10,201 bases of DNA from an uncultured Clostridia bacterium (GTDB lineage Bacteria > Bacillota > Clostridia > Oscillospirales > Ruminococcaceae), in assembly GCA_947177545.1 (NCBI GenBank), contig CAMWVF010000019.1, positions 1 through 10,201 of the forward strand, given 5' to 3'. The notes under the pieces were generated by a model. It did no database searches. It was not told where the DNA came from and worked only from the letters and a program-made list of their open reading frames with translations. The position numbers were made by a program, and so were the translations under genes. Numbering within the stretch: the first letter of the stretch is position 1; each line of letters begins with the position of its first letter. Of the stretch, positions 1 through 4,896 are shown in pieces.

Positions 1-29
1 ATTATACACTAATTATACTATATAGTCAA
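1..29 (-). promoter_or_regulatory. Leftward sigma-A promoter at the window edge
   Basis: On the minus strand a TTGACT -35 box (24-29) is followed after exactly 17 bp by a consensus TATAAT -10 box (1-6). Transcription would leave the window to the left, so the gene it serves is not visible. It lies beyond the terminator of the small helix-turn-helix gene and therefore probably starts a separate unit. A second TATAAT on the minus strand (12-17) lies inside the spacer. The call rests on sequence match alone. Confidence 0.55.
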
Positions 30-70
30 CCTCAAATGCGATTATTTACATTTCATAGATATTAACAGCA

Positions 71-119
71 ATAAAAAAGCCTCCGCTCCTTACCCTTACG
101 GCAAAGGAGAGGAGGCTTT
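71..119 (-). terminator. Rho-independent terminator of the small HTH gene
   Basis: Arms 76-91 and 104-119 form a 16-bp stem with a single mismatch (85/110) and a 12-nt loop. On the minus strand the stem runs into a CTTTTTTATT tail. It begins only 5 nt after the stop codon of the leftward gene at 125-310, so it closes that transcript. Confidence 0.9.
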
Positions 120-124
120 CTGCA

Positions 125-310
125 TCACAGTTCAATGCAGAAGCGTTCGCAAAAGTACTTTTTGCTCACGCGGCCGTGGGTCGTTTCGAACCCCTTTTCG
201 GTCAGCTCATCGTTGAGCAGTTTGATTTTCTTATATGCACAAGAGGTAGAGACGTTCAGGATCGACGCCACCGCCTCGGCGGTAAGTACGGGACTGTTGC
301 TGTAGTTCAT
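125..310 (-). CDS. Small helix-turn-helix DNA-binding protein (excisionase/regulator-like)
   Basis: A 61-residue protein whose N-terminal half (about residues 9-33, TAEAVASILNVSTSCAYKKI) reads as a helix-turn-helix with a small winged extension. The tail, GFETTHGRVSKKYFCERF, resembles the short Firmicutes DNA-binding proteins found in integrative elements and sometimes annotated as excisionase-like or helix-turn-helix proteins. The start is supported by AAAGGAGGA (319-327 on the minus strand) 8 nt upstream, an extended -10 promoter behind that, and a strong terminator right after the stop. It is therefore a complete monocistronic gene. Whether it acts as a recombination directionality factor or as a plain repressor cannot be told: no integrase is in view, and the left neighbour lies off the window. 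Confidence 0.8.
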   Translation of the reverse strand: MNYSNSPVLTAEAVASILNVSTSCAYKKIKLLNDELTEKGFETTHGRVSKKYFCERFCIEL

Positions 311-362
311 ATATAAAATCCTCCTTTCAAAGTTTGGAAATTGTTTTATTTATTATGTCTAC

Positions 363-390
363 ATTATATCATACCGCTATTTTTTATCAA
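363..390 (-). promoter_or_regulatory. Promoter of the small HTH gene
   Basis: On the minus strand TTGATA (385-390) and TATAAT (363-368) are separated by 16 bp. The TGA just before the -10 box (369-371) makes it an extended -10. It points at the HTH start codon about 53 nt downstream. Confidence 0.7.
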
Positions 391-417
391 TAATTTTTCG
401 ATGTTTCTAAATAAAAA

Positions 418-431
418 AATTGTAAACAATT
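418..431. repeat. 14-bp palindrome upstream of the HTH promoter
   Basis: AATTGT-AA-ACAATT is a perfect inverted repeat with a 2-bp centre, about 28 bp upstream of the -35 box of the leftward HTH gene. It could be a regulator site, but AT-rich palindromes of this size also arise by chance, so the function is open. Confidence 0.3.
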
Positions 432-471
432 AGCGTATATTTATTTAACAGCAAACAGTAGCAAAAGGATA

Positions 472-514
472 ACCCACAGCAATCAGAGCTAAGGCAAAAG
501 TCTGTGCTGTGGGT
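472..514. repeat. 10-bp inverted repeat with 23-nt loop
   Basis: ACCCACAGCA (472-481) pairs perfectly with TGCTGTGGGT (505-514). Neither strand has a T-run after the stem, so it is not a normal terminator. It may be a structural element of a longer RNA. Confidence 0.55.
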
Positions 515-532
515 CAAAAACAATATAAAAAT

Positions 533-566
533 GCTGTAATATTACATACTTATTACAGCCTTTTTT
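533..566 (+). terminator. Terminator-like hairpin with T-tail
   Basis: GCTGTAATA (533-541) pairs with TATTACAGC (551-559) around a 9-nt loop. One C and then six T follow (561-566). It has the shape of a rightward intrinsic terminator, but the stem is AT-rich and no rightward gene precedes it. Its right arm can instead pair with 594-605, so an alternative fold exists. Confidence 0.4.
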
Positions 567-617
567 GGACCAGAAAAAAGAATCCAAATAAATGCTGTAA
601 TAAGTGCGCAATAAGTA

Positions 618-645
618 TGTACTATTACAACATCTGTGATATAAT
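618..645 (+). promoter_or_regulatory. Possible extended -10 promoter into the hairpin region
   Basis: TGTGATATAAT (635-645) is an extended -10 identical to the one in front of folC (8091-8101). The -35 position holds only TGTACT (618-623, 16-bp spacer), which is weak. If active it would transcribe the GCGAAGC-rich region. Confidence 0.3.
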
Positions 646-711
646 GAAAAACAACATATACAGCACCAGTCCGCGCAGATTCTCCGAAAGAATTTTCAGC
701 GGAACAAAGCG

Positions 712-802
712 GCGAAGCCAGCGAATCGCATTTTGCGAAGCCCTGTCAGCGAAGCTGAAAAATGACTTAAAAAATGTGCTTTTTCGTTCTTTTTTGCGAA
801 GC
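712..802 (+). repeat. Four copies of GCGAAGC
   Basis: The heptamer occurs at 712-718, 735-741, 749-755 and 796-802. GCGAAGC is known as an unusually stable single-stranded DNA mini-hairpin with a GNA-type loop. Copies three and four continue as GCGAAGCTGAAAAA, and TTTTCAGC at 693-700 can pair with the GCTGAAAA of either. The repeats lie in an otherwise uninterpretable stretch. Confidence 0.6.
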
Positions 803-815
803 TGAAAAAGCACAT
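774..815. repeat. 12-bp perfect inverted repeat
   Basis: ATGTGCTTTTTC (774-785) pairs with GAAAAAGCACAT (804-815). The 18-nt loop contains the fourth GCGAAGC motif. No T-run follows it on the plus strand, so a terminator role is unlikely. Confidence 0.55.
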
Positions 816-923
816 GGGAAAATGTTCTCAAATCCAAATTATTATGCAGTTTGGCAAGTTTGCATTTAGCTTGGAAGATTAATTGTTCTACCCCACGGTT
901 TTATACGTGGTATTGTTGCTTTT

Positions 924-949
924 TCAAGCCCCTATCAAGGGGCGGGTGA
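924..949 (+). repeat. Conserved intergenic element, copy 1
   Basis: The element starts TCAAGC, has the core CCCTATCAA and ends CGGGTGA. It holds a perfect 6-bp stem with an ATCA tetraloop (GCCCCT 928-933, AGGGGC 938-943). A second, diverged copy lies at 4814-4841. A 5-bp hairpin (893-897/906-910) stands just upstream. The hairpin-plus-GGGTGA layout is reminiscent of IS200/IS605-type element ends, but no transposase or TnpB gene is nearby, so that origin is only a guess. Confidence 0.45.
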
Positions 950-989
950 AATAGTAGTAAAAATTTACTATAAATTTTTTCAAAAACCC

Positions 990-1016
990 TAAAGTTTTCA
1001 AAACTCCTGCCGATAT
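990..1016 (+). promoter_or_regulatory. Sigma-28 (SigD/FliA) type promoter
   Basis: TAAAGTTT (990-997), 11 bp, then GCCGATAT (1009-1016). This matches the flagellar sigma-28 consensus TAAA-N15-GCCGATAA/T in every defined base except the variable last one, in both sequence and spacing. It lies about 68 bp upstream of the start codon at 1084, in the right direction. No sigma-A promoter of comparable quality is seen there. The match implies expression with late flagellar, motility or chemotaxis genes. Confidence 0.85.
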
Positions 1017-1083
1017 ATATATTAGGTATAAGTGTACAGCGGTTCGTGCACGCGCAAAAAATTTTCGGGAAAGGAGCGGGAAA

Positions 1084-2001
1084 ATGCTTGATATCAATTC
1101 GGCGGACTTTTATTCCGTAAACAATTACCTAAAAAATATGGATATGCAGAACAAGTGGGAGCATAAGCAGCGGACGGGCAACTATAACGCCGATGGTATA
1201 AAAACTGCAAGCGAATGGGCTGAAAAGCAGCGGGACACCTTTGAGAAAAAGGAACCTGAAAATGACAGGGATCAAGTCCTTGACAGCATAAAAAATAAAG
1301 CCGCTTACGGAGGGTATCTGACGGCAAGCGAGCTGAAATATCTTCAAAGCAAGGACGAGGCAGCGTATCAGCGTGCTGTTGCCGCGGAAAACGAGCGGAA
1401 AATTTATGAACACGAATTAAGAATGTGCCGCACTAAAGAGGACGTTCAAAAGTTTAAAATGCACCATATGGTCTATTCTTACGACAGGGTAAAGTCCGCT
1501 ATGAGCGACCCGTCCATGTCCGAGGACGACAAGCTGGACGCGGTAATGGGTGAGTTTCAAAGAACCTCCGCGGTAAACAAGGCGGAGCGTGATTTTGTAC
1601 GAAGCGGCGAGTATTCCCGTCTGCCGTCACAGGCGGAGAAGCTCAAGGCGGAGCGTGACCTGAAGCGCGCCGCAAAAGAGGAGAGCCGTGCCAGAGCGGA
1701 AAAGCGTGCGGAGAAAAAAGCCGAAGCCGAGGATCGTGCGGAAAAGATAAGACAGAAAAGAAAAGAGGAAAAGGCAAGAGCCAAGGGCAAAAAAATCAAG
1801 GGTCTCAGCAAAAAGAAAAGAAAATTCAAGGCGAAAAAGGCAAGATATACAACAGCCCAGGCGCAGAACACCAACGAGGCAAGAAAGGTTCGTCGGGCGA
1901 ACGCAAAGGCTGATTACGAACAGACAAGAGTGTTTGCGGCAAGGGCGGCTATATCGGGTGATACCGGCAGTACATCAAAAAGTCTTGACATAAGGGCGTA
2001 A
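1084..2001 (+). CDS. Charged coiled-coil protein of unknown function, sigma-28 controlled
   Basis: A 305-residue protein without signal peptide or membrane segment. Residues 1-60 are polar with tryptophans at 25 and 45. Residues 75-130 hold the most ordered-looking part (YGGYLTASELKYLQSKD, then a Cys-containing helix with RTKEDVQKFK). Residues 183-235 are an Ala/Glu/Lys/Arg coiled coil, followed by a very basic block (243-254, KKKRKFKAKKAR) and a tail ending SLDIRA. From memory, similar LTxxELxYLxxxD proteins occur in other Clostridia, but I cannot name a function. The start follows AAAGGAG by 8 nt. The sigma-28 promoter upstream points to a motility-linked role, perhaps cytoplasmic scaffolding or nucleic-acid binding through the basic tail. 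yfcE follows after 25 nt and is probably cotranscribed. Confidence 0.85.
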   Translation: MLDINSADFYSVNNYLKNMDMQNKWEHKQRTGNYNADGIKTASEWAEKQRDTFEKKEPENDRDQVLDSIKNKAAYGGYLTASELKYLQSKDEAAYQRAVAAENERKIYEHELRMCRTKEDVQKFKMHHMVYSYDRVKSAMSDPSMSEDDKLDAVMGEFQRTSAVNKAERDFVRSGEYSRLPSQAEKLKAERDLKRAAKEESRARAEKRAEKKAEAEDRAEKIRQKRKEEKARAKGKKIKGLSKKKRKFKAKKARYTTAQAQNTNEARKVRRANAKADYEQTRVFAARAAISGDTGSTSKSLDIRA

Positions 2002-2026
2002 ATTTCTGTTTGAAAGGAAAATGCAA

Positions 2027-2539
2027 ATGAAGCTGATGTTTGCTTCCGACATACACGGCGCGGCGGATTGCTGCGAAAAAATGCTGAAACGCTTCGATGA
2101 GGAAAGGGCGGAAAAGCTTTTTCTGTTGGGGGACATTTTGTATCACGGTCCGCGGAACGACCTGCCCGAGGACTATGCTCCCAAAAAGGTAATTTCTATG
2201 CTTAACGAGCGTAAAAATCAGCTTATGTGCGTCCGCGGCAACTGCGATACCGAGGTGGATCAAATGGTGCTGGAGTTCCCTATAATGGCGGAATATGCGC
2301 TCCTGTATCTCGACGGCAGGACGGTCTTTCTTACCCACGGGCACAAGTTCAACACAGACACGCCGCCGCTGCTGAACGACGGGGATATTCTTCTCCACGG
2401 GCACACCCATATCCGGACTATCGACGAGAGCCGCAGGTATACCTACATGAACCCGGGGTCAGTGTCCCTGCCGAAAAACGGTACGCCCAAAAGCTATCTG
2501 ATATATGACTGCGGTGTTTTTTCACTTAGGGAGCTGTAA
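2027..2539 (+). CDS. yfcE: YfcE-type metallophosphodiesterase
   Basis: A calcineurin-like phosphoesterase with a two-metal centre. E. coli YfcE, 184 residues, hydrolyses bis-pNPP and similar phosphodiesters; its physiological substrate is unknown. With the start at 2027 the protein has 170 residues and begins MKLMFASDIHG exactly as in the family. All metal-site motifs are present: D8/H10 (SDIHG), D36 in GDILYHGPRND, N72 in GNCD, H104 in THGH, and H126/H128 in GHTH. The GNCDTEVDQM and NPGSVSLPK stretches are typical. An ATG at 2021 is in frame, but only 2 nt separate it from the AAAGGA ribosome site, whereas 2027 has 8 nt. It follows the coiled-coil gene closely, so it probably shares the sigma-28 promoter, an unusual setting for this enzyme. 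Confidence 0.93.
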   Translation: MKLMFASDIHGAADCCEKMLKRFDEERAEKLFLLGDILYHGPRNDLPEDYAPKKVISMLNERKNQLMCVRGNCDTEVDQMVLEFPIMAEYALLYLDGRTVFLTHGHKFNTDTPPLLNDGDILLHGHTHIRTIDESRRYTYMNPGSVSLPKNGTPKSYLIYDCGVFSLREL

Positions 2540-2566
2540 CGTTCTCAGCATTTCACAGCATTGCGG

Positions 2567-2588
2567 AAGCATTTCGGTCAAAATGCTT
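2567..2588. repeat. 8-bp inverted repeat touching the -35 box
   Basis: AAGCATTT (2567-2574) and AAATGCTT (2581-2588) form a perfect hairpin with a 6-nt loop, and the right arm covers the first two bases of the TTGACA box of the next gene. No T-run follows, so it reads better as an operator candidate than as the yfcE terminator. Confidence 0.35.
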
Positions 2589-2615
2589 GACAGAAATTTT
2601 CAGAAGTGCTATAAT
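2587..2615 (+). promoter_or_regulatory. Consensus sigma-A promoter
   Basis: TTGACA (2587-2592), 17 bp, TATAAT (2610-2615): both hexamers and the spacing are perfect consensus. It separates the downstream Ser-rich gene from the yfcE unit and predicts strong expression unless repressed. Confidence 0.88.
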
Positions 2616-2654
2616 TAATTTAAAGTTAAAATTTTGAAAAAGGAGGCAATTGTA

Positions 2655-2975
2655 ATGGCAATAAGCAGCATAAGCTCGTCATCATCGCTTAAGGATATTC
2701 AAAACTCTGTAACGAACAAAAAGACGACGTCAAGCAAGGACAGCAGTTCGGCAACTCAATACGATAAGTACAACAAGAGTGAGGACAGCGGCGACGCAGG
2801 TATTTATTCTGCAAACGGGAAAAAATCCGAAAGCGAATCTGACGGCTACCGATACAGAACCAGACAGGAAAAGAAAGAGTTAAAGGCTAAAAAGTCAAGA
2901 GCCTTTTCTTTCGGCGGTGCGTTCAGTATATCCGCAGCGTCTGTTATAGCAAGGTTAAACGGAAACAATCAGTAA
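2655..2975 (+). CDS. Ser-rich low-complexity small protein of unknown function
   Basis: A 106-residue protein of no recognised family. Residues 1-35 are rich in Ser, Thr and Lys and look disordered. Residues 37-51 (YDKYNKSEDSGDAGIYS) form a distinct motif reminiscent of short motifs in other clostridial Ser/Thr-rich proteins. Residues 66-82 are basic (RYRTRQEKKELKAKKSR), and the end (FSFGGAFSISAASVIARLNG) is a short apolar/small-residue segment that could be amphipathic. There is no signal peptide or cysteine. The start at 2655 is chosen because AGGAGG (2641-2646) lies 8 nt upstream; an in-frame TTG at 2634 lies before that site. It has a perfect sigma-A promoter and its own terminator, so it is a real, probably well expressed, single gene. 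Confidence 0.8.
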   Translation: MAISSISSSSSLKDIQNSVTNKKTTSSKDSSSATQYDKYNKSEDSGDAGIYSANGKKSESESDGYRYRTRQEKKELKAKKSRAFSFGGAFSISAASVIARLNGNNQ

Positions 2976-2993
2976 TTGAATTTTGTTTTTATC

Positions 2994-3024
2994 AAGAACG
3001 CGGCATGGTCTGCGTTCTTTTTTT
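2994..3024 (+). terminator. Rho-independent terminator
   Basis: AAGAACGC (2994-3001) pairs with GCGTTCTT (3012-3019) around a 10-nt loop and runs into seven T (3018-3024). It sits 18 nt after the stop of the Ser-rich gene. Confidence 0.92.
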
Positions 3025-3087
3025 GTACGGTTTTTCGGGGCGAATTTTAAAAGCATAAAACGCTCCGCATAAAATTGCCGAAAAGTA

Positions 3088-3116
3088 TTGAAATTTTTTT
3101 TAAAATAATGTATAAT
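3088..3116 (+). promoter_or_regulatory. Sigma-A promoter of the SPFH gene
   Basis: TTGAAA (3088-3093), 17 bp containing an eight-T tract, then TATAAT (3111-3116), about 38 bp before the start codon. AT-rich DNA surrounds it. It fits an independently transcribed gene. Confidence 0.82.
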
Positions 3117-3154
3117 ATTTTTAACGCACAAAAATATTAAAGGAGCTGTTACAT

Positions 3155-4762
3155 ATGGGTCTTATGAAAGCTGCGGTAAATGCTGTAAAGGGTACTCTTG
3201 CCGACCAGTGGAAGGAATTTTTCTACTGTGAGTCAATGTCAAGCGAAATACTGGTAAGAAAAGGTCAGAAGAAAGTCAACGGACGTTCTCAGAACAAGGG
3301 TGACGATAACATTATTACACAAGGCTCCGGCATTGCCGTTGCGGACGGTCAGTGCATGATAATCGTGGATAACGGTAAAATTCTCGATGTATGCGCGGAG
3401 CCCGGCGAGTATGAGTTTAACATTTCGGGAGAGCCGTCCATTTTTGCGGGCGACCTTGGTGAAAGCATTAAGGAGACGTTTTTTTCCATGGTAGACAGGG
3501 TCGCTCACGGCGGAATAACTGCACGTGACACGAGAGTCTACTACTTCAACACAAAGGAAATTGTAGGCAACAGATACGGTACTCCCTCTCCCGTCCCCTT
3601 TAGAGTAGTGGACAGAAATATCGGTCTTGATATAGATGTGTCTATCCGCTGCAACGGCGAGTATTCCTATAAAATCATTGACCCGCTGCTTTTCTACAGC
3701 AACGTCTGCGGCAACGTCATCGTCGAATACCGCAGAGGCGGAATTGACAGTACTCTCCGTACTGAGCTTATGACCGCATTGCAGCCAGCTTTTGCGAAGA
3801 TATCCGAAATGGGCGTAAGGTACAGCGCACTTCCCGGTCACACTCTCGAAATTGCGGACGCTCTCAACGAAGTCCTTTCCAAGAAGTGGACCGAGCTTCG
3901 CGGCATAAAGGTTGCTTCCTTTGGAATAAATTCCGTGACAATTCCTCCCGAGGACGAGCGGATGATAAAGGATCTGCAGCGCAAGGCTGTAAACCGCGAT
4001 CCGTCTATGGCAGCGGCTACAATTGTGGAAGCCCAGAGCGCGGCAATGCAGTCCGCAGCCAAAAACAGCGGCGGCGCAATGGTAGGTTTTATGGGAATGA
4101 ATATGGCGCAGCAGCAAGGCGGCTTTAACGCAAACGATCTTTACGGCATGGCGCAGCAACAGCAAGCTCCCGAGGACGAGCAGATGATAAAGAATTTGCA
4201 GCGCAGCAAGGCAATAAACCTCGACCCGTCCATGGCGGCGGCTACAATGGTGGAAACCCAGAGTGCGGCAATGCAGTCCGCGGCCAAAAACAGCAGCGGC
4301 GCAATGGTAGGCTTTATGGGAATGGATATGGCGCAGCAGCAAGGCGGCTTTAACGCAAACGATCTTTACGGCATGGCGCAGCAACAGCAAGCGCAGCAAA
4401 CTCCCGCGGCAGGAAGCTGGACTTGCTCCTGCGGAGAAGTTAATACGGGAAAATTCTGTTCAGAGTGTGCAAAGCCAAAGCCCGCAGCAGACGGCGCTTG
4501 GAAGTGCTCCTGCGGCGCTGAGAACACGACAAAATTTTGCTCAGAGTGTGGAAATCCCAAGCCTAACCATGATGGCTGGACTTGCTCCTGCGGCGCGGTA
4601 AACAAGGGTAAATTCTGCTCGGAGTGCGGCAAACCCAAGCCTGTGGGAGAGCCTGTTTACAAGTGCGACAAATGCGGCTGGGAGCCTGCCGACCCTAAAA
4701 ATCCCCCGAAATTCTGTCCCGAGTGCGGAGATATTTTCGACGATAACGACAAGCAAGGCTGA
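3155..4762 (+). CDS. SPFH-domain protein with internal duplication and C-terminal zinc ribbons (YdjI-like)
   Basis: A 535-residue member of the stomatin/prohibitin superfamily, the COG4260 branch that includes Bacillus YdjI (about 320 residues). Such proteins usually oligomerise at membranes or envelope-stress complexes. Residues about 15-260 form the SPFH region, ending GIKVASFGINSVTIPPEDE. Residues 265-338 and 339-413 are a near-exact tandem repeat (PEDExMIK, then DPSMAAAT, GAMVGFMGM and Gln-rich YGMAQQQQ). Three ribbons of the form W-x-C-x-C-G ... KFC-x-x-C ... PKP follow (422-443, 449-470, 475-496; for example C424/C426/C435/C438). A fourth of CxxC...CxxC type (C504/C507/C521/C524) closes the protein. 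No transmembrane helix is visible. The start has AAAGGAG 9 nt upstream. It is monocistronic and converges on htpG. The specific role is unknown. Confidence 0.9.
   Translation: MGLMKAAVNAVKGTLADQWKEFFYCESMSSEILVRKGQKKVNGRSQNKGDDNIITQGSGIAVADGQCMIIVDNGKILDVCAEPGEYEFNISGEPSIFAGDLGESIKETFFSMVDRVAHGGITARDTRVYYFNTKEIVGNRYGTPSPVPFRVVDRNIGLDIDVSIRCNGEYSYKIIDPLLFYSNVCGNVIVEYRRGGIDSTLRTELMTALQPAFAKISEMGVRYSALPGHTLEIADALNEVLSKKWTELRGIKVASFGINSVTIPPEDERMIKDLQRKAVNRDPSMAAATIVEAQSAAMQSAAKNSGGAMVGFMGMNMAQQQGGFNANDLYGMAQQQQAPEDEQMIKNLQRSKAINLDPSMAAATMVETQSAAMQSAAKNSSGAMVGFMGMDMAQQQGGFNANDLYGMAQQQQAQQTPAAGSWTCSCGEVNTGKFCSECAKPKPAADGAWKCSCGAENTTKFCSECGNPKPNHDGWTCSCGAVNKGKFCSECGKPKPVGEPVYKCDKCGWEPADPKNPPKFCPECGDIFDDNDKQG
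3947..4393 (+). repeat. Tandem duplication inside the SPFH gene
   Basis: Unit 1 (3947-4168) and unit 2 (4169-4393) code for 74 and 75 residues; the second has one extra codon. The last 67 bp are identical in both (4101-4167 and 4326-4392), while the first third differs at several codons. The reading frame is kept. The identical stretch points to a recent duplication or to gene conversion between units. Confidence 0.92.
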
Positions 4763-4813
4763 GCCTTGACCATTATCTGTCTCCAAGGTCAGATGTTACA
4801 GCGCTGAAATTTA

Positions 4814-4841
4814 TCAAGCTCCCTATCAATGGTGCGGGTGA
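4814..4841 (+). repeat. Conserved intergenic element, copy 2
   Basis: The 28-nt sequence TCAAGC-T-CCCTATCAA-TGGTGCGGGTGA aligns with 924-949 apart from inserted bases and one substitution. Its stem is weakened by mismatches, so it appears to be the degenerate copy. It lies between the SPFH gene and the shared terminator. Confidence 0.45.
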
Positions 4842-4859
4842 GTATGTATAAAAGAAATA

Positions 4860-4888
4860 AAAAGACCCTCTGACAAGAGGGCCTTTTA
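4860..4888. terminator. Bidirectional terminator between SPFH gene and htpG
   Basis: CCCTCT (4866-4871) and AGAGGG (4876-4881) enclose a GACA loop. After one mismatch (4865/4882) the stem continues through G-C and four A-T pairs. T-runs occur on both strands (CCTTTTATT rightward, CTTTTTATT leftward). It sits 8 nt past the htpG stop and about 100 nt past the SPFH stop, so it can serve both convergent genes. Confidence 0.88.
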
Positions 4889-4896
4889 TTATATCT

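Larger units (their letters stand above)
431..989 (+). other. Hairpin-rich intergenic stretch, possible non-coding RNA
   Basis: Between the HTH promoter and the sigma-28 promoter I see no convincing gene. Short open frames on both strands (509-805 rightward, 625-837 leftward) lack ribosome binding sites and have repeat-driven composition. The DNA instead carries several perfect inverted repeats: 472-481/505-514, 533-541/551-559, 774-785/804-815, 928-933/938-943 and 959-967/971-979. It also has four GCGAAGC motifs and a promoter-like sequence at 618-645. This could be a structured RNA, degenerate mobile-element DNA or a cluster of intergenic repeats. No known RNA family was recognised. Confidence 0.35.

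Noticed and set aside
472..514. Hairpin considered as a terminator
   Set aside because: Neither side of the stem has a T-run on the relevant strand.
509..837. Open frames at 509-805 (rightward, 98 aa) and 625-837 (leftward, 70 aa)
   Set aside because: No ribosome binding site before either start, composition dictated by hairpins and repeats, and the two overlap on opposite strands. No family resemblance.
3239..4399. Leftward open frame of 386 aa opposite the SPFH gene
   Set aside because: It is the antisense of a confident gene, has Leu/His/Cys-rich repeats mirroring the duplicated linker, and no ribosome binding site or promoter.
4418..4593. Repeated TGGACTTGCTCCTGCGG considered as a CRISPR-like or dispersed repeat
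   Set aside because: Both copies code for the same W-T-C-S-C-G zinc-ribbon motif in frame; the repetition is protein-domain duplication.
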